Origin: Clostridium sp. CAG:411
GTDB lineage: Bacteria; Bacillota; Clostridia; Lachnospirales; Lachnospiraceae
DNA length: 9,364 nt
Reading direction: 5' to 3'
NCBI GenBank assembly: GCA_000437275.1
Contig: FR899700.1
Span: forward strand, 1-9,364
The notes under the pieces are model-generated. The model was not told where the DNA came from. It saw only the letters and a program-made list of their open reading frames with translations, and ran no database searches. The number at the start of each line of letters is the position of its first letter. Position 1 is the first letter of the stretch. Made by a program: the position numbers and the translations under genes. Below are positions 1 to 6,536 of this stretch, piece after piece.

Positions 1-918
1 AAGAACATGATCACTGGTGCTGCTCAGATGGATGGAGCTATCCTTGTTGTTGCTGCAACTGATGGTGTTATGGCTCAGACTAAGGAGCATATCTTATTAT
101 CTCGTCAGGTAGGTGTACCTTATATCGTAGTATTCATGAACAAGTGCGATATGGTTGATGACGAAGAGTTATTAGAGTTAGTAGAAATGGAAATCACAGA
201 GCAGTTAGCTGAGTATGACTTCAATGACTGCCCAATCATCAAGGGATCAGCTTTAAAGGCATTAGAAGATCCTAACAGTGAGTGGGGAGACAAGATCATG
301 GAGCTTATGAACACTGTTGATGAGTATATTCCAGATCCACAGCGTGATACAGATAAGCCATTCGTAATGCCTATCGAAGATGTATTCTCAATCACAGGTC
401 GTGGTACAGTTGCTACTGGTAGAGTAGAAGCTGGTGTTCTTCATATGTCTGACGAAGTTGAAATCGTTGGTATTAAGGAAGAAGTTCAGAAGTCTGTTGT
501 AACTGGTATCGAAATGTTCCGTAAGCTTCTTGATGAGGCTCAGGCTGGTGATAACATCGGTGTTCTTCTTCGTGGTATCAACAGAACTGATATCGAAAGA
601 GGACAGGTTCTTGCTCAGCCAGGTACTTTAACATGCCATACAAAGTTTACAGCTCAGGTATACGTTTTAACAAAGGATGAAGGTGGACGTCATACTCCTT
701 TCTTCAACAACTACAGACCACAGTTCTACTTCAGAACAACTGACGTTACTGGTGTTATCGAATTACCTGCTGGTACAGAAATGTGCATGCCTGGTGATAA
801 CGTAGAAATGACTATCGAGTTAATTCACCCAGTAGCTATGGCTCAGGGTCTTACATTCGCTATCCGTGAAGGTGGACGTACAGTAGGTTCTGGTCGTGTT
901 GCTACAGTTATCGACTAA
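1..918 (+). CDS. tuf: Elongation factor Tu, C-terminal part (5' end outside window)
   Basis: EF-Tu is the GTPase that delivers aminoacyl-tRNA to the ribosome in the cytoplasm. The frame is open from base 1 (KNMITGAAQMDGAI...), so the ATG at position 7 is an internal Met, not the start. About 305 residues are present; against a usual length near 397, roughly the first 92 residues (P-loop, switch I and the DCPGH motif) lie upstream. The guanine-specificity motif NKCD is encoded at 139-150 and the G5 motif SALK at 247-258. Domains 2 and 3 follow (GRGTVATGRVEAG, then the tRNA-binding region with GGRHTPFF), and the protein ends normally at GSGRVATVID. Codon use is biased to GGT, CGT, AAC and TTC, as expected of a very highly expressed gene, unlike the neighbours. 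A strong terminator follows 57 bp after the stop, so tuf ends its transcription unit. Identification is secure. Confidence 0.98.
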   Translation, partial: KNMITGAAQMDGAILVVAATDGVMAQTKEHILLSRQVGVPYIVVFMNKCDMVDDEELLELVEMEITEQLAEYDFNDCPIIKGSALKALEDPNSEWGDKIMELMNTVDEYIPDPQRDTDKPFVMPIEDVFSITGRGTVATGRVEAGVLHMSDEVEIVGIKEEVQKSVVTGIEMFRKLLDEAQAGDNIGVLLRGINRTDIERGQVLAQPGTLTCHTKFTAQVYVLTKDEGGRHTPFFNNYRPQFYFRTTDVTGVIELPAGTEMCMPGDNVEMTIELIHPVAMAQGLTFAIREGGRTVGSGRVATVID

Positions 919-975
919 TTAAATCTTTATATAGATTCGTTACCATAAGGTAACATTGTATTCAAGCGCAAGATA

Positions 976-1005
976 CCCCGGAAACAGTAATGTTTCCGGG
1001 GTTTT
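976..1005 (+). terminator. Rho-independent terminator of tuf
   Basis: A perfect 11-bp stem (CCCCGGAAACA at 976-986 pairing with TGTTTCCGGGG at 991-1001) with a 4-nt loop GTAA is followed by TTTT. It is GC-rich at its base and lies 57 bp after the tuf stop, so it should end the tuf transcript efficiently. Confidence 0.95.
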
Positions 1006-1209
1006 CTGTTAAATAACTTTTTTAATTTTTTAAAATTTTTGAGCTTTCTTTCGTAAAATTTTTTTCTATTATCTTCTAAGCTTTTACCCACAAGTAAAAG
1101 TTAGAAACTTTCTAAATTCCAGGCTTAATATAACAAGGGTCATAAGGATAAGCATGATGTTCTTGGTAGTATTGGCAATCCGCATCTGCCTCGTATCCTT
1201 CTGTGATAA
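1006..1209. other. Gene-free, AT-rich degenerate stretch between tuf terminator and ABC remnant
   Basis: No convincing gene or consensus promoter is visible here. Two inverted repeats sit back to back: CTTTTAC (1081-1087) with GTAAAAG (1094-1100), and TTAGAAA-C-TTTCTAA (1101-1115). A 34-codon frame at 1154-1258 starts with ATG five bases after AAGGA and encodes a hydrophobic stretch (MMFLVVLAIRICLVSF). It resembles the last transmembrane helix of an ABC exporter, which fits decay of the membrane half of the following pseudogene, but it is too short to prove this. Confidence 0.5.
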
Positions 1210-1998
1210 AAGAGACATAGTATTGAGCCAACGCTTCAGGAGGCGGAGTCAGCGGTAGAAGCGAATCGCGGTATAGTCTATCAAGATGTTAGTTTTGCCT
1301 ACCAAGATAAAAATGTCTTAGAACACATAGACTTAACCAATCCAGAAGGTAGCTTTACAGCCTTTGTGGGGCATTCTGGTGCTGGAAAGAGTACCGCCGC
1401 ACAACTCATTCCACGTTTTTGGGATGTTAGTTCTGGTAAGATACTCTTAAATGGACGTGATTTGCGTAGTTACTCTTCACAGGAGCTTATGCAAAATCTG
1501 TCCTTTGTTTTTCAGGAAACCTTTTTAATGGAAGCATCACTCTACGATAATATTGCTATGGGGTGTACGAATTGTACGGAACAGGAAGTTTATGAGGCGG
1601 CACAGGCAGCACAGATTCATGATTTTATTTCAGAGCTGCCAGAGGGTTATAAGACCATATACGGCAGTATGGGAGTGAAGCTATCAGGTGGTGAACGGCA
1701 GCGTATTTGTATTGCCCGCGCCATTCTAAAAAATGCACCAATTTTAATATTAGATGAAGCAACCTCTTTTTCTGATGTTGAAAATGAGCATAAGATACAG
1801 CTTGCCTTGAGCAATCTAATTAAGAATAAAACAGTTATTATGATTGCACATCGCCTTCATACAATCAAAAATGCAGATCAGATTTGTGTGTTTGAACAGG
1901 GAAAAATTGTGGAGAGAGGAACGCATAAGCATTTGATGGAGCAAGAAGGTGTGTATGCAGATATGTGGAAGGAGTATAGGGAGGTGTGTACAAAGTGA
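1210..1998 (+). pseudogene. ABC exporter half-transporter, 5'-truncated: ATPase domain only
   Basis: The frame is open from 1210, just after two in-frame stops (TGA, TAA at 1204-1209), and reads RHSIEPTLQEAESAV... then IVYQDVSFAYQDKNVLEHIDL, the linker and first strands of an exporter-type ATP-binding domain. Walker A is GHSGAGKST (from 1369), the Q-loop FQETF, the signature LSGGERQR (1681), Walker B ILILDEATS (Asp at 1753) and the switch histidine is in IAHRL (1849). All catalytic motifs are intact, but the roughly 300-residue membrane domain is absent. The only plausible start before the signature is a GTG at 1366, one codon before Walker A, which would lose the A-loop aromatic. The D-loop reads SFSD rather than the usual SALD. 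I infer a remnant of the upstream member of an ABC exporter pair whose partner follows with a 4-bp overlap. A functional stand-alone ATPase is possible but less likely. Confidence 0.8.
1978..1997 (+). promoter_or_regulatory. Ribosome binding site and GTG start with 4-bp coupling overlap
   Basis: GGAGGTG at 1980-1986 is a strong Shine-Dalgarno sequence lying 8 nt before the GTG at 1995. That GTG overlaps the TGA of the upstream frame (GTGA, 1995-1998), the usual arrangement for translational coupling. An in-frame GTG at 1986 overlaps the Shine-Dalgarno itself and is less likely; GTG 2001 is also possible. Confidence 0.75.
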
Positions 1999-3740
1999 AA
2001 GTGTTACAATCCATTATAGAACTTGTGGGAAATAAGAGGAAAAAGCTTGTTCCTCCCATTATATTGAGTTGCATTGATTCTATGTTAAATTCGGCAATGT
2101 ATTTTATTATGTTTTTGGTGTTGATCGCGCTTGCGGATAACGCATATACAAAAGTACAATTGGTAAGATACTCTTGGGCTATGCTTCTTGTGCTTGTTGC
2201 AAGAATTGTAGTGCAGGCAGTTGCTTTTACCATTGCACAATGCACTGGAGCGGATATATCCTATGATTTAAGAATGCGACTTGGCAATCATTTGTGTAGC
2301 ATGAATTTAGGATTTTTCAACCAAAACAGTGTGGGGAGACTCAGCGGCATTTTATTGACCGATGTAACGGATTTTGAAGCGATAATTACGCACTGTTTAT
2401 GCGATGCAGTAAAGACACTTGCCTTTCTATTTATGGCAGTAATTGTTGCATTCCTGCTTGATATTCGATATGGAATACTTACTTTGCTGGTAATTGGAAT
2501 TGCATTTCCTTTGTTGCTTAGTTCTGGTCGTGTTTCGGCACAACAGGCGGTTGAGAGAAAAAAAGCAAATCATAGTGCAGATACAAAAATTATCGAGTAC
2601 ATATCAGGTTTAAGAACCTTTCGACTTTACAATATGATTGGTTCACGTTTTGAAGGACTGGACAATGCCTTACAACGCTTGAAAGAGGAATCCGTAAAGT
2701 CAGAGCTGCGTGTTATGCCAAGGGCAGTCAGTTTTTCTGCGGTGGTTGGTTTCTTAATTCCAGGAGCGTTGCTGCTTGGTGCACATCTTTATGAGACAGG
2801 AGAGGTCAACACACCAGTGTTCCTTATTATGGTGTTGTTATCCGTTTCTGTATCAAGCATGATGAATTCTGCAAGTGCCTTATATCCACAGTTTTGTACA
2901 ATCGAAAAGTCAGCAGAAAGCATTCATTCTATACTGGATCAGTCTCCAATACCGTATACTTCAGATCATTTTGCACTGGGGGATGGAAAAATCAGCTTTG
3001 AGCATGTTTCTTTTTCCTACGGTGAGACAGAAGTTTTGAAGGATATTTCATTTTCGGCAAATCCAGGAAGTGTTACGGCATTAGTAGGACCGTCAGGAGC
3101 TGGAAAAACGACAATTGTTAGTTTGCTTGCTCGCTTTTGGGATACATCGAGTGGACGAATTACTATTAATGGAACCGATATTCGAAATATCAATCCTGAA
3201 GTGTTGGCTTCTCATATGTCCATTGTTTTTCAGGATGTATATCTTTTTGCGGACACAATTTATAATAATATCAAAATAGGAAATCCGGAGGCCACAAGAG
3301 AACAGATTATACAAGCTTCAAAGGCTGCTCGATGTCATGACTTTATTATGCAGAAAGAAGCTGGATATGATACATTAGTAGGCGAAGGTGGCTCTACCCT
3401 TTCAGGAGGGGAACGACAGCGTATCGCAATTGCGAGAGCTTTGGTACGAAATGCACCGATTGTTCTGCTGGATGAAACTACTTCGAATCTTGATGCGGAA
3501 AATGAAAAGGAAATTGAGTGTGCATTTGAACAATTGATGAAACAAAAAACAGTTGTTGTGATTGCACATAGACTCAATACAATTGCACATGCGGATCAAA
3601 TTCTTGTAATGAAAAATGGAACAATTGCAGAATGTGGTACCCATGAAAGTTTGATGCACGAGGAGCATAGTTGGTATCAAAACATGGTGCAACAGCAAAA
3701 AATGGCTGAACAGTGGAATATAAAAACGGACTATTCATAA
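1995..3740 (+). CDS. ABC exporter half-transporter (fused membrane and ATPase domains)
   Basis: A 581-residue half-exporter of the ABC transmembrane type 1 family, placed in the cytoplasmic membrane, using ATP to move an unknown substrate. The N-terminal half holds about six hydrophobic segments, for example near residues 20-45, 58-80, 130-170 and 245-295. The ATPase domain starts near residue 330: A-loop region FSYGETEVL, Walker A GPSGAGKTT (from 365), Q-loop FQDVYLF, signature LSGGERQR (from 469), Walker B IVLLDETTS with Asp 493 and catalytic Glu 494, and the H-loop His at 525. Walker B continues with ETT instead of the usual EAT, a mild change. Length is normal and I see no break. GTG 1995 is preferred because of its Shine-Dalgarno spacing and its overlap with the preceding stop. 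Such exporters often work as heterodimers with an adjacent half-transporter; here that neighbour has lost its membrane domain, so this one would have to act as a homodimer or with a distant partner. No promoter of its own was found. Confidence 0.9.
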   Translation: MKVLQSIIELVGNKRKKLVPPIILSCIDSMLNSAMYFIMFLVLIALADNAYTKVQLVRYSWAMLLVLVARIVVQAVAFTIAQCTGADISYDLRMRLGNHLCSMNLGFFNQNSVGRLSGILLTDVTDFEAIITHCLCDAVKTLAFLFMAVIVAFLLDIRYGILTLLVIGIAFPLLLSSGRVSAQQAVERKKANHSADTKIIEYISGLRTFRLYNMIGSRFEGLDNALQRLKEESVKSELRVMPRAVSFSAVVGFLIPGALLLGAHLYETGEVNTPVFLIMVLLSVSVSSMMNSASALYPQFCTIEKSAESIHSILDQSPIPYTSDHFALGDGKISFEHVSFSYGETEVLKDISFSANPGSVTALVGPSGAGKTTIVSLLARFWDTSSGRITINGTDIRNINPEVLASHMSIVFQDVYLFADTIYNNIKIGNPEATREQIIQASKAARCHDFIMQKEAGYDTLVGEGGSTLSGGERQRIAIARALVRNAPIVLLDETTSNLDAENEKEIECAFEQLMKQKTVVVIAHRLNTIAHADQILVMKNGTIAECGTHESLMHEEHSWYQNMVQQQKMAEQWNIKTDYS

Positions 3741-3751
3741 GATTAAGTGAT

Positions 3752-3785
3752 AAAAAGCTTTCCTAAAATTTGGAAAGCTTTTTAT
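3752..3785 (+). terminator. Rho-independent terminator after the ABC exporter gene
   Basis: A perfect 12-bp stem, AAAAAGCTTTCC (3752-3763) with GGAAAGCTTTTT (3772-3783), has an 8-nt AT loop and ends in a T-run. It lies 11 bp after the stop codon. The A-tract on the 5' arm is mirrored by the U-tract, so it could also act on the opposite strand. Confidence 0.88.
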
Positions 3786-4056
3786 TCTATAAGAAAATTC
3801 GCCATATAAAAATGAAAAGTGATTTTTTTACACTACAAACAAAAGATAAAAGGATTGAAAAAAATGTACTTTATGTAAAACTAAGGGTTGAAAAACATAA
3901 AAATATTGTGTACAATAATGTTAAAATATTGCATTGGCGTAGTTATGCTTAGGTCAAAGTGAAGAAGTGCTTTAATCTCTGCATGAAGTGAAACGGTAAA
4001 ATTGCAATTATTTTAGTGAAATGTTGGAATATTAGTTAAGTGAGGAGAAAAGAGCT
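3786..4056 (+). promoter_or_regulatory. Intergenic leader region of the FtsX-like gene
   Basis: The gap between the ABC terminator and the next start holds no credible gene. It carries a promoter at 3888-3916 and would give a 5' untranslated leader of about 130 nt. Inside the leader are a 10-bp palindrome AATTGCAATT (4000-4009) and several AGTGAA-like repeats. I recognise no riboswitch or strong hairpin. Confidence 0.45.
3888..3916 (+). promoter_or_regulatory. Sigma-A type promoter with a dyad over the -10 box
   Basis: TTGAAA at 3888-3893 is followed, after exactly 17 bp, by TACAAT at 3911-3916. Each box has one mismatch to consensus. The -10 box lies in an inverted repeat TATTGT-GT-ACAATA (3904-3917), which could be an operator, though such short AT-rich dyads also arise by chance. 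The promoter faces the FtsX-like gene starting at 4057. Confidence 0.65.
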
Positions 4057-4059
4057 TTG
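4042..4059 (+). promoter_or_regulatory. Ribosome binding site supporting a TTG start
   Basis: GAGGAG at 4042-4047 stands 9 nt before TTG 4057 but 30 nt before the first in-frame ATG (4078). The spacing therefore favours the rare TTG start, which would also lower translation efficiency. Confidence 0.7.
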
Positions 4060-5076
4060 AAACCAAAAGATATTTTTATGTCGACCTATATTATCATTAC
4101 CTTATCTATAGTCATAATCATAACGGCTTTATTATGTAATCAATGGATTTATTCCTATATACCTAGTGATAATTTATCAGCGGATTATAAAGAATATGAG
4201 ATTACCTCAACAAAGAATGAGAGCATGGAAGGGCTTATTGCATATATGCAATCTAATTGCGATAAATTTCGTCTACAAAAGCAGGTAAGCGATGAGTATG
4301 CCGGGATCTATATGAAGGATTATAAGTTGAATTTGAAACTAATCGAAGGAAGAGAATTTACAAAGGAAGATTTTGAACAGAATAAAGATGTAGTTATGAT
4401 AGCGGAAGATTGTTTGAAAGATACATATAAAGGTGGCAGCAAAAGGTATATTACGATACAGGAAAAAATTTATGAAGTAATTGGTGTATTCTCTAAAGAA
4501 AAAAATACAATCAATCAAAATACAAATGCTTTTATCAATATGTCATCAAAACAATTTTTAAAAACAAACACAGAAGTAACAGGAACGTACTATTTGGATT
4601 GCAAACAGGATATACATAATCTTTTAGCAGAGAAATATAATATAAAGGAAAATAACACGATTTATGATCTTAGTTATGCAAAACATTTTGAACGTGTAAA
4701 AGACGTTGCCTTTGTATTGGTGAAAATTATTCTATGTGGAGTGGTACTTTTTTCCGTGACTTGGATATTTCTTTTTGCTTTTTGGTTTGGTGGCGAAAAG
4801 GAGATGATCGTATCGAAGTATTTGGATGGGGTTACAAGAGGAAAGATTGCTTTTCTCACATTAAAAAAATGGATGCTTACAAATTCCTTTGGTGTTATGA
4901 TTTCTATTTTCCTAGGAACTATAAGCCTGATATGCAAAGAATATTTATTCCTGTTATTAGGAATAGAGATTTTGTATATTTTATTTAGTAGTGGAGCGGT
5001 GTTGTTGTTTACAAATAGAAGGATAAAGGAGATAAGACACATATATAAAGGCGTTGATAACGTGTGTCATCTGTAG
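4057..5076 (+). CDS. Orphan FtsX/MacB-like membrane protein (ABC permease type)
   Basis: A 339-residue membrane protein with the layout of MacB/FtsX-type ABC permeases: one N-terminal membrane segment (about 10-27), an extracellular region of about 190 residues, then three membrane segments (about 217-243, 274-293 and 296-317). The extracellular part contains GREFTKEDFEQNKDVVMIAE (98-117) and then ITIQEKIYEVIGVF (132-145), the pattern seen in MacB core domains, where a GR-F-T-D motif and a V-I motif precede a YEVIGV strand. In known systems such permeases pair with a LolD/MacB-type ATPase for mechanical transmission or for export of lipids, peptides or antibiotics. No such ATPase is nearby, the protein is somewhat short for the family, and sequence conservation is weak. 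The family call is inference and the substrate is unknown. It has its own promoter, a TTG start with good Shine-Dalgarno spacing, and ends about 40 bp before a terminator hairpin. Confidence 0.7.
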   Translation: MKPKDIFMSTYIIITLSIVIIITALLCNQWIYSYIPSDNLSADYKEYEITSTKNESMEGLIAYMQSNCDKFRLQKQVSDEYAGIYMKDYKLNLKLIEGREFTKEDFEQNKDVVMIAEDCLKDTYKGGSKRYITIQEKIYEVIGVFSKEKNTINQNTNAFINMSSKQFLKTNTEVTGTYYLDCKQDIHNLLAEKYNIKENNTIYDLSYAKHFERVKDVAFVLVKIILCGVVLFSVTWIFLFAFWFGGEKEMIVSKYLDGVTRGKIAFLTLKKWMLTNSFGVMISIFLGTISLICKEYLFLLLGIEILYILFSSGAVLLFTNRRIKEIRHIYKGVDNVCHL

Positions 5077-5112
5077 ATGCATTTAATATACGTTAGCTAA
5101 TAGAATAAGGAT

Positions 5113-5163
5113 GAAAAAAGATGCTGTTGTAGGGCGATTTGCGATTGCCTTACAACAGCATCT
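5113..5163 (-). terminator. Long hairpin terminator between convergent genes
   Basis: Arms 5119-5135 and 5147-5163 form a 17-bp stem with one G-U pair, extendable by three more pairs into the loop. Read on the minus strand, the stem is followed by six T residues, so it is a strong terminator for the MarR/YczE operon, whose last stop is at 5189. On the plus strand the trailing sequence (TATGATTTT) is a poorer U-tract, so termination of the FtsX-like gene there is possible but weaker. Confidence 0.88.
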
Positions 5164-5188
5164 ATGATTTTCATGATTGAATGAATAA

Positions 5189-5863
5189 TTATCCTTGTAA
5201 CAACATATCTCGTTTTTGACCAAATAGTTTCGTGACAATACCAAGTACAGAACCTACCAGCACAGAAGCGATTATTGTTCCAATTCCTACTGCACCTAAT
5301 TTTCTTAATGCAATCAAGCACGCAATGAGGGAAACGCTTACCATAGTAACATCAAATCTTATTTTTACTTTATTAAAGACGGTATTGGTTTTCTCTGCAA
5401 TTGCCTGCATAGCTCCCTCACCAGCTAGTGAAATGATGTCTGCGGGAAGGTAGAAGAAAATCCCTATTGCAATCAATATGGAACTGCCAATCATAAGTAA
5501 TAACTGGAGTGCTAAGTTATTTGGTGTAGGTAGAAAAGAAAAGAGATAATTGGATAATGTAGTAAAGTAGCCAAATATAACACCTACAATTACCTGTAAC
5601 AAATTCTTTAATTTAAAGGCTTTTCTTAAAATTACAATTTGCAATAATACAAGGCAAATATGAAACAGAATCGTTGCCTTTCCCATTTCTAATCCGAAAA
5701 TGCAAGTAATAGAGTATGGAATGGAACTGACAGGGGAAACGCCCAGATTTGATTTTACGGACATAGAAATCCCCAGAGTCATAATGAATAATCCTAACAA
5801 ATAGACAAACATACGGATTCCAAAATTATCTTTTTTCAGCATTTTTTGTAATCGATTTAACAT
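5189..5863 (-). CDS. YczE/YitT-like integral membrane protein
   Basis: A 224-residue multi-pass membrane protein with about five or six hydrophobic helices (near 17-36, 62-80, 87-110, 117-139, 172-186 and 191-211). The stretch GVSPVSSIPYSI (41-52), after a first helix ending GISMSVKSNL, and the later ADIISLAGEGAMQAIAEKT (141-159) are typical of the YczE/YyaS/YitT family as I know it. The biochemical role of that family is unsettled; some members sit beside transport or antibiotic genes. The ATG at 5863 has a strong GGAGGTA 7 nt upstream (5871-5877). It lies 17 bp after the MarR gene on the same strand and shares its promoter, so it is probably the target of that regulator. No truncation is seen. 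The family call is fairly firm; no substrate can be assigned. Confidence 0.85.
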   Translation of the reverse strand: MLNRLQKMLKKDNFGIRMFVYLLGLFIMTLGISMSVKSNLGVSPVSSIPYSITCIFGLEMGKATILFHICLVLLQIVILRKAFKLKNLLQVIVGVIFGYFTTLSNYLFSFLPTPNNLALQLLLMIGSSILIAIGIFFYLPADIISLAGEGAMQAIAEKTNTVFNKVKIRFDVTMVSVSLIACLIALRKLGAVGIGTIIASVLVGSVLGIVTKLFGQKRDMLLQG

Positions 5864-5880
5864 TTTCTGTTACCTCCTAA

Positions 5881-6321
5881 TTATATCGTTTTCTTATCGT
5901 TCGTTTGTAATAAATTGTGATTTACAAGATATAATAAACGCATTAATTCAGCGCTCTCTTTTTGTGTCAGACCTTCTACTGCCTGCTGATCTACAATTTC
6001 AAAAGCTTCTTCCACTTTTTTGCTCATGTTTTTTCCATGCTTGGTCATTGAGACATAGAGGGATCTTCGATTCCCATTAATCGCCTCTCTTTTTATTAAA
6101 TTTCGCCTTTCCATTCTCATAAGAATCCCAGTCACAGAGGAGGGATTTAAGTCACACCCGGCAGCAATTTCTTTTTGTTCACAAGGTTCATGTTCCATAA
6201 GAAACTCTAATATTTTTGGCTCGCCAGGCTTTAAATCCGTTGTTTTCTTGATTTGTTGAACAATGGATTTTTGACAGTTGATATGAGTTGCTCTTAACTT
6301 GTAATGTAACGTGTGTTCCAT
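5881..6321 (-). CDS. MarR-family transcriptional regulator
   Basis: A 146-residue winged-helix repressor of the MarR type, a cytoplasmic dimer that normally releases DNA when it binds a small ligand. A helical N-terminus leads to LKPGEPKILEFL (30-41), the helix EQKEIAAGCDL (48-58), the recognition helix PSSVTGILMRMERRNLI (60-76) and the wing REAINGNRRSLYVSMTKHG (78-96). The usual wing Asp of the D-x-R motif reads Asn (N84 before R85, R86). The C-terminal helices (from about 100) form the dimer interface. I choose ATG 6321 because AAAGGAG lies 5 nt upstream; a longer in-frame TTG at 6360 falls inside the operator palindrome and is unlikely. The gene precedes the YczE-like membrane gene by 17 bp, so the likely role is autoregulation plus control of that gene. 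No key part is missing. Confidence 0.92.
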   Translation of the reverse strand: MEHTLHYKLRATHINCQKSIVQQIKKTTDLKPGEPKILEFLMEHEPCEQKEIAAGCDLNPSSVTGILMRMERRNLIKREAINGNRRSLYVSMTKHGKNMSKKVEEAFEIVDQQAVEGLTQKESAELMRLLYLVNHNLLQTNDKKTI

Positions 6322-6347
6322 GTGTGCTCCTTTGTTTGTATATGAAC

Positions 6348-6363
6348 AGTTTGTATACAAACT
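6348..6363. promoter_or_regulatory. Probable MarR operator: perfect 16-bp palindrome
   Basis: AGTTTGTATACAAACT is its own reverse complement and directly abuts the -10 box, covering the expected transcription start. Size and symmetry fit a MarR dimer site. The half-site GTTTGTATA recurs at 6334-6342 as part of a weaker dyad (6334-6347, GTT..TATA..AAC), giving two sites about 15 bp apart between promoter and start codon. The protein-site link is inference from position. Confidence 0.8.
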
Positions 6364-6391
6364 ATTATAGCATCTATTTTTTCAATGTCAA
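6364..6391 (-). promoter_or_regulatory. Consensus sigma-A promoter of the MarR/YczE operon
   Basis: On the minus strand, TTGACA (6391 to 6386) is separated by 16 bp from TATAAT (6369 to 6364). Both hexamers match consensus exactly. Transcription would start near 6357, inside the adjoining palindrome, so strong basal activity held down by the repressor is expected. Confidence 0.88.
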
Positions 6392-6474
6392 TTTATTTTT
6401 GTTTCTATGGATGATGTGAGTGATACTTTCGAGATGAGAAAATAGAAAATATGGGAATATGGAAATAAGGAAAT

Positions 6475-6520
6475 AAAAAACTTCCCTTCAAGGCAATTTG
6501 TTTGTTGCCCTGAAGGGAAG
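6475..6520 (-). terminator. Rho-independent terminator of the chemotaxis receptor gene
   Basis: Arms 6481-6496 and 6505-6520 pair over 16 bp; the one mismatch is a G-U pair when read as minus-strand RNA. The stem is followed on that strand by six T residues (6480 to 6475). It lies 16 bp after the receptor stop and separates this gene from the MarR promoter. Confidence 0.93.
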
Positions 6521-6536
6521 GAATAAAAGAACATAT

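Noticed and set aside
1238..1243. AGGAGG resembling a strong ribosome binding site in the ABC remnant
   Set aside because: It encodes part of the linker (LQEAE) and no ATG, GTG or TTG follows in that frame at a workable distance.
1865..2245. 126-codon minus-strand frame across the ABC junction
   Set aside because: It overlaps conserved ABC coding sequence on the other strand, with a Cys/Thr/Ser-rich composition typical of antisense shadows.
3770..3952. 60-codon plus-strand reading frame after the ABC exporter
   Set aside because: It starts at a TTG inside the terminator hairpin, has no ribosome binding site, is Lys/Asn-rich as expected from AT-rich DNA, and spans the promoter at 3888-3916.
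4674..5042. 122-codon minus-strand frame opposite the FtsX-like gene
   Set aside because: It lies wholly inside a well-supported gene with a promoter and Shine-Dalgarno, has no ribosome binding site of its own and shows no recognisable domain.
6322..6360. N-terminal extension of the MarR gene from TTG 6360
   Set aside because: The TTG lies within the operator palindrome and about at the predicted transcription start, whereas ATG 6321 has a proper AAAGGAG site.
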